Positions 24,241-31,125 of a DNA stretch of 41,001 bases are shown here, piece after piece. Made by a program: the position numbers and the translations under genes. The notes under the pieces are model-generated. The model searched no databases. It was not told the DNA's origin and saw only the letters and a program-made list of their open reading frames with translations. The DNA comes from Chloroflexota bacterium (GTDB taxonomy: Bacteria; Chloroflexota; Dehalococcoidia; JACPEP01), in assembly GCA_016183425.1 (NCBI GenBank), contig JACPEP010000021.1, positions 1 to 41,001 of the forward strand, read 5' to 3'. Within the stretch, counting starts at the first letter, position 1, and each line of letters begins with the position of its first letter.

Positions 24241-25095
24241 GTGGAAGTCCAGTTTACCGACAATATAGTCATTAAGTTAGCAGATGTGCTCAATCCCGTT
24301 GTTCAGCGAGCCAAAAGTATCAAGATTGCCGTCGCCTTCATGAAGCAATCTGGCTACTCTTTGATAGAACGGAGCTTGAGAGAGTGTTTGGACAGGGGTG
24401 GGGAAGTGGAGTTCCTGGTAGGCTTGGATTTCCGTATTACAGAACCAGGTGTTCTAAGAACTCTGTGGGGGCTTTCTAGCAGTGGTTTACCCATAAGATG
24501 CTATTGCTTTAGCGATGACTCGGCAAATGACATGCCTGTCTACCACCCCAAGCTGTATTTGCTAAATGACGATGAAAATGTCGTTTTTTCTGTTGGGTCT
24601 TCTAACTTAACCAGAGGTGGTTTGAGGGACAATGTGGAGGTGAATGCAGTAATCAAAGCGAATCTTCGAGAAGAAATCGTTTCAGATATCTATGGCCTTT
24701 ACACAAGGCTGAAATTTGAACAAAAGCGAGTCCCGCCCGACCTAGACTATATCGAAAAATACGAAGCAGCCTATCGACAGGTTCAGAGAAAAAGCATCGT
24801 TGCCCTGCAGGGCAAAAAGGTTAGGGCTATAGTCCGGGAACTAAAGGAAAAAGAGAAAAGTCTGCCCAAGGTAGTGCCCACGGGCTCGGAGCTTTTCGGC
24901 TGGCAGAAATTGGTTTACGAAAGGGTCCCCTATGGTGAGTTTAGAACCAGCGATATGTATGTTTACGAAAAGGAATTTGAAAGCTACTATCCTGAGAACA
25001 GACATATCAAGGATAAAGTCAGGCAGATTCTGCAACAGCTTGGGACAATAGGCTTGTTAAAACACCCTCGCCGAGACAGATGGGAAAGAATTTAA
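24241..25095 (+). CDS. PLD-family nuclease with a DpnI-like winged-helix C-terminus
   Basis: A 284-residue protein from GTG 24241. Residues about 10-170 form a phospholipase-D-type domain with one H-x-K motif, H-P-K-L-Y-L-L at 102-108, followed by G-S-S-N-L-T-R-G-G at 119-127; such single-motif proteins dimerise to build an active site, as in the BfiI and Nuc nucleases. Residues about 215-284 (M-Y-V-Y-E-K-E-F, then P-E-N-R-H-I-K-D-K-V-R-Q-I-L-Q-Q-L) resemble the winged helix at the C-terminus of DpnI-like restriction enzymes. Base composition is distinctly more AT-rich than its neighbours, suggesting recent transfer. No methyltransferase is adjacent. A restriction or defence nuclease is likely. 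Confidence 0.75.
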   Translation: MEVQFTDNIVIKLADVLNPVVQRAKSIKIAVAFMKQSGYSLIERSLRECLDRGGEVEFLVGLDFRITEPGVLRTLWGLSSSGLPIRCYCFSDDSANDMPVYHPKLYLLNDDENVVFSVGSSNLTRGGLRDNVEVNAVIKANLREEIVSDIYGLYTRLKFEQKRVPPDLDYIEKYEAAYRQVQRKSIVALQGKKVRAIVRELKEKEKSLPKVVPTGSELFGWQKLVYERVPYGEFRTSDMYVYEKEFESYYPENRHIKDKVRQILQQLGTIGLLKHPRRDRWERI

Positions 25096-25110
25096 TGAAC
25101 AGAGGGTAAA

Positions 25111-25371
25111 ATGGGCCAAGCCCAAAATGTTGTTGTTACAGTAGATAGCCATTATTATCGCAAGCGATTCGAGGACTGGTTAGCAGGTGGAACTGTCGAA
25201 TATAAAGACAAAACCTATTACTGGGCGGCCGAAGATGTCAGATATGGCTGGGAGATTGAACTAATAGATGAGGAGCGTTGGGGAGAAATAGAAGACGCGG
25301 AACGCTTGCGAATCACTGATTTTATCATACAGTGTCTTCGTAAGCATGAGTCAAGATATGAGACTGTTTAA
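25111..25371 (+). CDS. Hypothetical protein, partner of the PLD nuclease
   Basis: An 86-residue acidic protein (V-V-V-T-V-D-S-H-Y-Y-R-K-R-F-E-D-W-L, then Y-Y-W-A-A-E-D-V-R-Y-G-W-E-I-E-L-I-D-E). ATG 25111 lies 15 bases after the nuclease stop; AGAGGG is a weak ribosome-binding site. It shares the AT-richer composition of the nuclease gene, so the two probably arrived together. I do not recognise a family; it could be a subunit, inhibitor or specificity factor. Its last codons overlap the border of a G-rich repeat. Confidence 0.6.
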   Translation: MGQAQNVVVTVDSHYYRKRFEDWLAGGTVEYKDKTYYWAAEDVRYGWEIELIDEERWGEIEDAERLRITDFIIQCLRKHESRYETV

Positions 25372-25440
25372 TAACGGGGGTTTCAAGGGGGCAGAGCCCC
25401 CTTGACGGGGGCCTGGGGGTGTCCCCCAGCTTCCAAAACA
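25364..25440. repeat. Dispersed G-rich palindromic repeat, copy 4
   Basis: Begins TGTTTAATAACGGGGGTTTC like copy 2, then AAGGGGGC-AGA-GCCCCCTT and TGGGGG-TG-TCCCCCA. It lies between the nuclease cassette and the first uvrB-derived copy. Confidence 0.65.
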
Positions 25441-25454
25441 AGCCCGAAGGGCTT

Positions 25455-25593
25455 CCATCCCCGCCTTCCAGTTCGTCTCTGACTTCCAGCCCACCGGCGC
25501 CTGTCCTGAGCCGTTTGGCTGAGATCACGACGAAGCCTGGCGAAGGGACCAGTCCCCGGTGGTAGCGAAGCCGGGGCGGAAAGAGGCTACCAA
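25455..25593 (+). repeat. Copy of the uvrB 5' end, R1, interrupted by a REP-like insert
   Basis: GTCTCTGACTTCCAGCCCAC is identical to uvrB codons 7-13. The match breaks after CCGGCG (25500), where a REP-like stretch with CCTGTCCTGAG and CGAAGCCTGGCGAAGG is inserted. It resumes at 25546 with GGACCAGTCCCC and an AAGC-G-GG-GGAA pattern that follows uvrB codons 15-27. The copy ends at the start of the DUF4258 gene. Confidence 0.8.
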
Positions 25594-25821
25594 ATGAAGC
25601 CGATACGGTTCAGTGAACATGCTATACTGAAGATAAAGGTGCTGGAAGCCCACGGGCTCAAGGTAAGACAGGAGTTTGTCCAAGAGGTGGTAAGCCAGCC
25701 AGACAAAGTGATGGAGGGATACCAGGGCCGCCAAATCGCCCAAAAGGCCCTGGATCCAGACCACGTTTTGAGGGTCGTCTTGGAGGAGCAGCCGGACAGC
25801 ATCCCTGCTTATCGAACTTAG
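25594..25821 (+). pseudogene. DUF4258-type toxin-like gene, copy 1, 3' end lost
   Basis: The first 70 residues are almost identical to the gene at 26749 (M-K-P-I-R-F-S-E-H-A-I-L-K, then E-F-V-Q-E-V-V-S-Q-P-D-K-V). After D-S-I at 25803 the sequence jumps to the interior of the DUF2283 partner, relative to copy 2 a deletion of 72 bases, and the frame ends in P-A-Y-R-T. The last strand (L-V-I-T-L-Y-P-G-R-R-S-R-Y) is missing. It is probably non-functional. Confidence 0.75.
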
Positions 25822-25978
25822 CGATCAGGCCGTGGATTATGCGGAGGAGGCAGGCCCGTTGATCGTCCATTTCTCACCTTCGGGGGAGCCGGTCCTCCTG
25901 GAAATCCTGGACGCAAAAAGGTTTCTCCTCGGCTCCCTTTCCAGCCTTATGCAGGGGGCGGAGGTCACGCTGGCATAA
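25805..25978 (+). pseudogene. DUF2283-type protein, copy 1, 5' end lost
   Basis: Encodes L-L-I-E-L-S-D-Q-A-V-D-Y-A-E-E-A-G and on to A-E-V-T-L-A-stop, matching residues 12-69 of the intact gene at 26996. The start codon and first eleven residues fell in the deletion that also truncated the DUF4258 copy, and the two are now in different frames. Substitutions between the copies are few. Confidence 0.75.
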
Positions 25979-25988
25979 GTAGAGTTGC

Positions 25989-26051
25989 CCATGCCTGACC
26001 TCAAAATCGCCTTTAGCTTCCAGCCCACCGACGCACAGCCCCAGGCGTGGG
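25989..26051 (+). repeat. Copy of the uvrB 5' end, R2
   Basis: Starts with ATGCCTGACCTCAAAATCG (uvrB: ATGCCTGACTTCAAAATCG), continues CTTCCAGCCCACCG and CAGCCCCAGGCG. It would encode M-P-D-L-K-I-A-F-S-F-Q-P-T-D-A-Q-P-Q against uvr[19 protein letters not shown]. No REP insert is present. It lies between the broken DUF4258/2283 pair and hicBA. Confidence 0.85.
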
Positions 26052-26059
26052 CTGTGTGA

Positions 26060-26065
26060 TATGAT
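26060..26065 (+). promoter_or_regulatory. Possible -10 box of the HicBA cassette
   Basis: TGATATGAT here is repeated at 27349-27356 before the second Hic pair, and both are followed about 20-30 bases later by CTCTTTGAG. The shared leader suggests the two Hic cassettes have related promoters. No convincing -35 was found. Confidence 0.4.
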
Positions 26066-26118
26066 CTATTTAGAGTCCCCTCTTTGAGGGAAGGGGGGCT
26101 TGCTTATCGGAGGTAGTC

Positions 26119-26382
26119 ATGCAACAGAGTACCTATTTACTTTCGGTGGAGATACAACCCCTAGAAGAGGGTGGCTTTCTTGCCTTATGCTCGGCCCTGC
26201 CGGGCTGTCATGCTGAAGGAGAAACTATAGCCCAAGCCCTGGATAACCTTGCGGACGTAGCCCGCTCCTTGATAGAACTGCGATTGGAAGATGGTCTACC
26301 GCTTCCCGAGGACATTGTCGTCCTAGCTAAGCCAGGAAAGGTTCTCCACGGAGAGATCCTTGTATCGGTGGCTAGAGCGTGA
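26119..26382 (+). CDS. hicB: HicB-type antitoxin
   Basis: An 87-residue protein with the partial RNase-H-like fold of HicB: Y-L-L-S-V-E-I-Q-P-L-E-E-G-G-F-L-A-L-C-S-A-L-P-G-C and G-E-T-I-A-Q-A-L-D-N-L. ATG 26119 follows TCGGAGGTAGTC. It overlaps hicA by four bases (ATGA-type GTGA overlap). HicB neutralises the HicA mRNA interferase. The pair sits between uvrB copies R2 and R3. Confidence 0.88.
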   Translation: MQQSTYLLSVEIQPLEEGGFLALCSALPGCHAEGETIAQALDNLADVARSLIELRLEDGLPLPEDIVVLAKPGKVLHGEILVSVARA

Positions 26383-26582
26383 AATATCGAGAGCTGGTAA
26401 GGAAGCTACGAAAAATGGGCTATGAATTTCGGAGACCAGCAAAGGGTAGACACGAAATCTGGTGGCATCCCCAAACCAGAAAATATACCACTATATCTTA
26501 TCACGAAGCCAAAGACATCCCAAAAGGAACTATGTCTGCTATCTTGAAAGACCTGGGCATAACCAGAGAGGAACTGGTCTAG
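26379..26582 (+). CDS. hicA: HicA-type toxin
   Basis: A 67-residue double-stranded-RNA-binding-fold protein: L-V-R-K-L-R-K-M-G-Y-E-F-R-R, K-G-R-H-E-I-W (catalytic His), and I-P-K-G-T-M-S-A-I-L-K-D-L-G-I-T-R-E-E-L. Start GTG 26379 overlaps the hicB stop. HicA cleaves mRNA independently of translation elongation. The frame is intact, so this cassette may be functional. Confidence 0.88.
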   Translation: MKYRELVRKLRKMGYEFRRPAKGRHEIWWHPQTRKYTTISYHEAKDIPKGTMSAILKDLGITREELV

Positions 26583-26585
26583 TAA

Positions 26586-26748
26586 ATGCCCGCCTTCCAG
26601 TTCGTCTCTGACTTCCAGTCCACCGGCGCCTGTCCTGAGCCGTTCGGCTGAGCGTTCGACTGAGCTCACGCCGAAGGCTCACGACGAAGCCTGGCGAAGG
26701 GACCAACCCCCAGGCGATGGATAAGCTGGGGCGGGAAGATGCTACCTA
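26586..26748 (+). repeat. Copy of the uvrB 5' end, R3, interrupted by a REP-like insert
   Basis: Begins four bases after the hicA stop codon with ATGCCCGCCTTCCAGTTCG, then CTCTGACTTCCAG. After CCGGCG it has the same REP-like insertion as R1 (26628-26699; longer, with GCGTTCGACTGAGCTCACG). It resumes with GACCAACCCCCAGGCGATGG and ATAAGCTGG, which follow uvrB codons 15-24. The DUF4258 gene starts directly after. Confidence 0.85.
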
Positions 26749-27009
26749 ATGAAGCCGATACGGTTCAGTGATCATGCTATACTGAAGATGAAGGTGCTGG
26801 AAGCCCACGGGCTTAAGGTCAGATGGGAGTTTGTCCAAGAGGTGGTAAGCCAGCCAGATAAAGTGATGGAGGGATACCAGGGCCGCCAAATCGCCCAAAA
26901 GGCCCTGGATCCAGACCACGTTTTGAGGGTCGTCTTGGAGGAGCAGCCGGACAGCATCTTAGTCATCACCCTCTATCCAGGTAGGAGAAGCCGCTATGAC
27001 AAAGATTAG
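26749..27009 (+). CDS. DUF4258-type toxin-like protein, copy 2 (intact)
   Basis: An 86-residue basic protein, M-K-P-I-R-F-S-D-H-A-I-L-K-M-K ... V-L-R-V-V-L-E-E-Q-P-D-S-I-L-V-I-T-L-Y-P-G-R-R-S-R-Y. The pattern (F-S-x-H-A, a helix, V-x-x-P-D, strands ending in V-I-T-L-Y) fits the DUF4258 family, whose fold is related to RelE-like or BECR toxins by some proposals. It overlaps the DUF2283 gene by 14 bases. DUF4258/DUF2283 pairs recur in bacterial genomes and are suspected toxin-antitoxin units. Confidence 0.75.
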   Translation: MKPIRFSDHAILKMKVLEAHGLKVRWEFVQEVVSQPDKVMEGYQGRQIAQKALDPDHVLRVVLEEQPDSILVITLYPGRRSRYDKD

Positions 27010-27205
27010 GTACAGCCCAGACGTAGATGCCCTGCTTATCGAACTTAGCGATCAGGCCGTGGATTATGCGGAGGAGGCAGGCCAGTTGATCGTCCATTTC
27101 TCGCCTTCGGGGGAACTAGTCCTTCTGGAAATTCTGGACGCAAAGAACTTTCTCCTCAGCTCTCTGTCCAGCCTTATGAAGGGAGCGGAGGTGTCACTGG
27201 CGTAG
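26996..27205 (+). CDS. DUF2283-type antitoxin-like protein
   Basis: A 69-residue acidic protein: M-T-K-I-R-Y-S-P-D-V-D-A-L-L-I-E-L, then G-Q-L-I-V-H-F-S-P-S-G-E-L-V-L-L-E-I-L-D-A. The Y-x-x-x-x-D-x-L-x-I and E-I-L-D-A motifs are those of DUF2283. ATG 26996 follows GGTAGGAGAAGCCGCT inside the DUF4258 gene. It probably neutralises the upstream protein. It ends 12 bases before uvrB copy R4. Confidence 0.82.
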   Translation: MTKIRYSPDVDALLIELSDQAVDYAEEAGQLIVHFSPSGELVLLEILDAKNFLLSSLSSLMKGAEVSLA

Positions 27206-27217
27206 GCGCGAGTTGTC

Positions 27218-27346
27218 ATGCCTTCTTTTCAAAATCGTCTCTGACTTCCGGCCCCCCGGCGCCTGTCATGAACCGTTCGGCTGAGCGTTCGACTGAGCTC
27301 ACGCCGAAGGCTCACGACGAAGCCTGGCGAAGGGACCAACCCCAGT
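27218..27346 (+). repeat. Copy of the uvrB 5' end, R4, interrupted by a REP-like insert
   Basis: ATGCCTTCTTTTCAAAATCG followed by TCTCTGACTTCCGGCC matches uvrB codons 1-12 with changes. The REP-like insert again begins after CCGGCG (27261) and ends with GAAGG; GACCAACCCCAG follows, then the copy stops. The 20 bases before its ATG resemble those before R2, so R2 and R4 descend from one DUF2283-uvrB junction. Confidence 0.8.
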
Positions 27347-27379
27347 CTGATATGATATGATTTTCTTGGAGGCCACTCT

Positions 27380-27613
27380 TTGAGCGATGGGGGCCGGCGG
27401 CTCCGCAGCGTTCGTATTCAGCGGGCCTTGGTGGCTTTCCAGCGGCTGGGCTACCAGGTGGTACGGGTCAGGGGCAGTCACTACGTTTTGAAGCATGCAA
27501 CAAAGGGGATGCTCGTCCTGCCCTTCCATAGGGGGACAGTTAAGGTGGGGCTCTTGATGGACGCCCTGGAAAAGGCGGAGATTTCGGTTGAGGAGTTTGA
27601 GGAGCTCTTATAA
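27380..27613 (+). CDS. hicA: HicA-type toxin, second Hic pair
   Basis: A 77-residue protein starting at TTG 27380, eight bases after TTGGAGG. It contains V-V-R-V-R-G-S-H-Y-V-L-K-H (catalytic His in G-S-H), L-V-L-P-F-H-R-G-T-V-K-V-G-L-L and a C-terminal helix E-I-S-V-E-E-F-E-E-L-L, matching the YcfA/HicA family. It is only distantly similar to the HicA at 26379, so the two Hic cassettes are not simple duplicates. Confidence 0.85.
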   Translation: MSDGGRRLRSVRIQRALVAFQRLGYQVVRVRGSHYVLKHATKGMLVLPFHRGTVKVGLLMDALEKAEISVEEFEELL

Positions 27614-27625
27614 AGGGGCCACACA

Positions 27626-27841
27626 ATGGAATATTCGGTAATATTGCATAAGGCTGAAGAGGGGGGATTCTGGGTAGAGGTGCCTGCCCTCCCTGGCTGC
27701 TATTCTCAAGGGGAAAGTCCAGAAGAAGCATTGACAAACGTAAAGGAAGCCATCGAGCTCTATGTTGAGGTCCTCCGGGACGATGATCAGCCCATCCCCA
27801 GAGACGAGGAAGTGGTCTTCAAGGTTGTTGTGGCTGCCTGA
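27626..27841 (+). CDS. hicB: HicB-type antitoxin, second Hic pair
   Basis: A 71-residue protein with Y-S-V-I-L-H-K-A-E-E-G-G-F-W-V-E-V-P-A-L-P-G-C-Y-S-Q-G-E-S and E-A-L-T-N-V-K-E-A-I-E-L-Y, the standard HicB N-terminal domain without a separate DNA-binding tail. ATG 27626 lies 12 bases after the hicA stop. Its own stop is 11 bases before the uvrB ATG, so uvrB may be read through from this cassette. Confidence 0.88.
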   Translation: MEYSVILHKAEEGGFWVEVPALPGCYSQGESPEEALTNVKEAIELYVEVLRDDDQPIPRDEEVVFKVVVAA

Positions 27842-27852
27842 CGATATGAGCC

Positions 27853-29925
27853 ATGCCTGACTTCAAAATCGTCTCTGACTTCCAGCCCACCGGCGACCAG
27901 CCCCAGGCAGTGGACAAGCTGGTGGAAGGGCTGGAAGAGGGCTATCGCCACCAGACCCTCCTGGGGGTCACCGGCTCCGGCAAGACCTTCACCATGGCCA
28001 ACATCGTGGAGCGGGTGCAGCGCCCTACCCTGGTCATCGCCCCCAATAAGACCCTGGCCGCCCAGCTCTACTCCGAGTTTAAGGAGTTCTTCCCCAATAG
28101 CGCTGTGGAGTACTTCGTCTCCTACTACGACTACTATCAGCCGGAGGCCTACATCCCCCGCACCGATACCTACATCGAGAAGGACGCCGACATCAACGAG
28201 GAGATCGACAAGCTGCGCCACGCCGCCACCCGCTCCCTCTTCGAGCGGAGGGACGTCCTTATCGTGGCCTCGGTGTCCTGCATCTACGGCCTGGGCTCTC
28301 CAGAGGAGTACCAAAGCTTCGTGGTCTCCCTGAAAAAGGGCGAGCGGCGAAAACGGGAGAAGATCATCCGGGGCCTGGTGGACATGCAGTACGAGCGGAA
28401 CGATATCGACTTCAGTCGGGGCCGCTTCCGGCTACGGGGCGATACCCTGGAGATTCAGCCTTCCTCTGAGGAGATAGCCCTGCGCATCGAGTTCTGGGGG
28501 GATGAGATCGAGCGCATCGCGGAGGTAGACCCCCTCACGGGAGAGCTCCTGGCGGAGCGGGAGCAAGTGGACATCTACCCCGCCAAGCACTGGGTCACCT
28601 CTCAGGAGAAGCTGATGTTGGCCATCCAGGATGTGGAGGAGGAGTTGAAGACGCGCCTGGCGGAGCTCAAGGCCCAGGACAAGCTGGTGGAGGCGGCCCG
28701 TCTGGAGGCCAGAACCCACTACGACCTGGAGATGCTGCGGGAGGCGGGCTACTGCGCCGGAATAGAGAACTACTCCCGCCACCTGGCGCGGCGGCCCCCT
28801 GGCAGCCCCCCCTGGATCCTACTGGACTACTTCCCCGATGACTATCTCCTTTTCATCGACGAGTCTCATATGGCCATCCCCCAGATCAGGGGCATGTACC
28901 GCGGCGACATGTCTCGCAAGGAGACTCTGGTGGAGTACGGCTTCCGCCTCCCCTCCGCCCTGGACAACCGTCCCCTCAGTTTTGCGGAGTTCCAAGAGCG
29001 TGTCAATCAGGTGGTCTATGTCTCCGCCACCCCCGGCCCCTACGAGTATGAGCACAGCCAGCAGGTGGCGGAGCAGATAATCCGCCCTACCGGGCTGGTG
29101 GACCCCTCGGTGGAGGTTCGGCCTACCCAGGGGCAGATGGATGACCTTATCTACGAGATCCGCCTGCGGGTGGATAAAGGGGAGCGGGCTTTGGTCACCA
29201 CCCTCACCAAGCGCCTGGCCGAGGACCTGGCCGACTACCTTCGAGAGATGGGGGTCAAGACCCATTATCTGCACTCGGAGATCGACACCCTGGAACGGGT
29301 GGATATCCTCCGGGACCTGCGCCTGGGGGTGTACGACGTGGTGGTGGGCATAAACCTTCTCCGGGAGGGGCTAGACCTGCCCGAGGTGAGCCTGGTGGCC
29401 ATCCTGGACGCCGATAAGGAGGGCTATCTACGCTCTCAGTGGTCTCTCATCCAGACTATGGGCCGGGCGGCCCGCCACGTGGAGGGCCACGTCATCATGT
29501 ACGCCGATACTGTCACCCAATCCATGGCCCGGGCCATTGAGGAGACCAACCGTCGGCGGCAGATCCAAACAGCCTACAACGAGGAGCACGGCATCGCCCC
29601 CCAGGGCATCAAAAAGGCCATCCGGGATATAACAGAGCGGGTAAGGGCGGTGGCTGAGGCCAAGGCGGAGTACCAGGTGGGAGTGACTGTCCCCAAGGAC
29701 GAGCTTATGCGCCTCATCAAAGACCTGGAGTCCCAGATGAAAACGGCGGCCCGGGCCCTGGAGTTTGAGAAGGCGGCCTTGCTTCGGGATCAGGTCATCG
29801 AGCTGAGGAAGCAGATGGTGTTGGAGTCCGAGTCGCCGTGGCGGGAGGCTCTGGGCCTGGCGGCCAAGGGTCGCCTGTCCCCTCCCCCACGCACCCGCAC
29901 CTGGCGCGTGCCCCGGGCCCAGTAG
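27853..29925 (+). CDS. uvrB: Excinuclease ABC subunit B
   Basis: A 690-residue full-length UvrB, the damage-verifying helicase of nucleotide excision repair that receives DNA from UvrA and recruits UvrC. Walker A is G-V-T-G-S-G-K-T at 38-45. The beta-hairpin that probes DNA is around 90-120 ([10 protein letters not shown]). D-E-S-H marks motif II, and Q-T-M-G-R-A-A-R-H is motif VI. The C-terminal UVR helices (L-M-R-L-I-K-D-L-E, then [12 protein letters not shown]) bind UvrC. No ribosome-binding site is visible before ATG 27853. The first 13-27 codons are present in diverged copies at 25455, 25989, 26586 and 27218. Confidence 0.98.
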   Translation: MPDFKIVSDFQPTGDQPQAVDKLVEGLEEGYRHQTLLGVTGSGKTFTMANIVERVQRPTLVIAPNKTLAAQLYSEFKEFFPNSAVEYFVSYYDYYQPEAYIPRTDTYIEKDADINEEIDKLRHAATRSLFERRDVLIVASVSCIYGLGSPEEYQSFVVSLKKGERRKREKIIRGLVDMQYERNDIDFSRGRFRLRGDTLEIQPSSEEIALRIEFWGDEIERIAEVDPLTGELLAEREQVDIYPAKHWVTSQEKLMLAIQDVEEELKTRLAELKAQDKLVEAARLEARTHYDLEMLREAGYCAGIENYSRHLARRPPGSPPWILLDYFPDDYLLFIDESHMAIPQIRGMYRGDMSRKETLVEYGFRLPSALDNRPLSFAEFQERVNQVVYVSATPGPYEYEHSQQVAEQIIRPTGLVDPSVEVRPTQGQMDDLIYEIRLRVDKGERALVTTLTKRLAEDLADYLREMGVKTHYLHSEIDTLERVDILRDLRLGVYDVVVGINLLREGLDLPEVSLVAILDADKEGYLRSQWSLIQTMGRAARHVEGHVIMYADTVTQSMARAIEETNRRRQIQTAYNEEHGIAPQGIKKAIRDITERVRAVAEAKAEYQVGVTVPKDELMRLIKDLESQMKTAARALEFEKAALLRDQVIELRKQMVLESESPWREALGLAAKGRLSPPPRTRTWRVPRAQ

Positions 29926-29940
29926 CGCCGCGATATTCCC

Positions 29941-31125
29941 ATGTCTCTCTCGCTGAGCCTCTACATTCACATCCCCTTCTGCCGCGCCAAGTGCCACTAT
30001 TGCGATTTTAACTCCTACCCCGGCCAGGAGAGGCTCATTCCCCGATACCTGGAGGCGGTGACGGGGGAGGCACGAGAGTGGAGCTGCCTTCTGGAGCGTC
30101 CCAGCGTCAAAACGATATATTTTGGCGGCGGGACGCCTACCCTTCTCGACCCGGAGCAAGTAGGGCGCCTTATGGATGTCTGCGCGGGATCTTTTTCTCT
30201 GGCCGATGACGCTGAGATAACCGTAGAGGCCAACCCGGAGACGGTGTCAAAAGAGTTGCTTCATGGGCTGCGACGCCTGGGGGTGAACCGTATCAGCCTG
30301 GGGGTGCAGAGCTTCGACGGAGGCCTCCTGAAGGTGTTGGGCCGGATTCATGACGTGGAGCGGGCGTTGACGGCTTACCGATGGGCCAGGGAGAGCGGTT
30401 TCCCTTCTATCAACCTGGATTTTATCTACGGCATTCCGGGCCAGAGCCTGGAATCCTGGCGCCGCTCTCTGGAAACAGCCTTGGAGCTGATGCCTGACCA
30501 CCTCTCTCTCTACTGTCTCACCCTGGAGGAGGGGACGCCTCTGCAAAGAAAGGTGCTCCAGTGGGAGCTGGAGCCTCCTGACCCCGACCTGGCGGCGGAT
30601 ATGTATCTCCTGGCGGAGGAACGGCTAGGCCAGTCTGGCTATCTTCACTATGAGCTCTCCAACTGGGCCCGCCCTGGCCATGAGGGTCGACACAATCTCA
30701 CCTACTGGCAAAACCAGCCCTACCTGGGGCTAGGAGCGGGGGCTCACTCCTACCTTTCACCCCGCCGTTTTGGCAATGCGGCGTCTATCGAAGAGTACAT
30801 AGACAAGGTGTCCCCGCCCTGGACTGTAGATAAGCCAGGGGCGGCAGCGGAGATAGAGGTGCTCTCGCCTATCCTGGAGCAGGCGGATACCGTTATTTTG
30901 GGGTTGCGGCTGGGGACGGGGCTGGACGCGGGGGCTTTCGCCCGTCGCTTTGGGGTGGCGGTGGCGGCCCTCTACGGCCCTCAGATAGAAGAGCTGACTG
31001 GCCTGGGCCTCCTTACCCTGGAGAAGGGGTGCCTTCAATTGACGCAGCGGGGACGACTCCTGGGCAACGAGGTCTTTCTCAGGTTCCTGGCGCACACCAA
31101 CACTCTATTTACCCCTGCCAGGTGA
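29941..31125 (+). CDS. hemW: Radical SAM heme chaperone HemW
   Basis: A 394-residue HemW-type protein. Y-I-H-I-P-F-C-R-A-K-C-H-Y-C carries the radical SAM cysteines (14, 18, 21) and the final F typical of HemW follows C-D-F. Y-F-G-G-G-T-P-T-L-L and V-E-A-N-P-E-T-V contact SAM, and the C-terminal HemW domain has W-x-N-x-x-Y-L-G-L-G-A-G-A-H-S. HemW binds and delivers heme; older annotation calls it oxygen-independent coproporphyrinogen oxidase-like. It lies 15 bases after uvrB and its end overlaps the converging DUF2723 gene by 17 bases. Confidence 0.93.
   Translation: MSLSLSLYIHIPFCRAKCHYCDFNSYPGQERLIPRYLEAVTGEAREWSCLLERPSVKTIYFGGGTPTLLDPEQVGRLMDVCAGSFSLADDAEITVEANPETVSKELLHGLRRLGVNRISLGVQSFDGGLLKVLGRIHDVERALTAYRWARESGFPSINLDFIYGIPGQSLESWRRSLETALELMPDHLSLYCLTLEEGTPLQRKVLQWELEPPDPDLAADMYLLAEERLGQSGYLHYELSNWARPGHEGRHNLTYWQNQPYLGLGAGAHSYLSPRRFGNAASIEEYIDKVSPPWTVDKPGAAAEIEVLSPILEQADTVILGLRLGTGLDAGAFARRFGVAVAALYGPQIEELTGLGLLTLEKGCLQLTQRGRLLGNEVFLRFLAHTNTLFTPAR

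Noticed and set aside
25455-27850. CRISPR array, considered because of regularly recurring segments before uvrB
   Set aside because: The repeats are long, diverged, unevenly spaced and separated by complete genes; they match the uvrB start.
25455-27850. Integron-type cassette array
   Set aside because: No integrase gene and no attC-like palindromes at the cassette ends were seen; the shared borders are coding sequence of the flanking genes.
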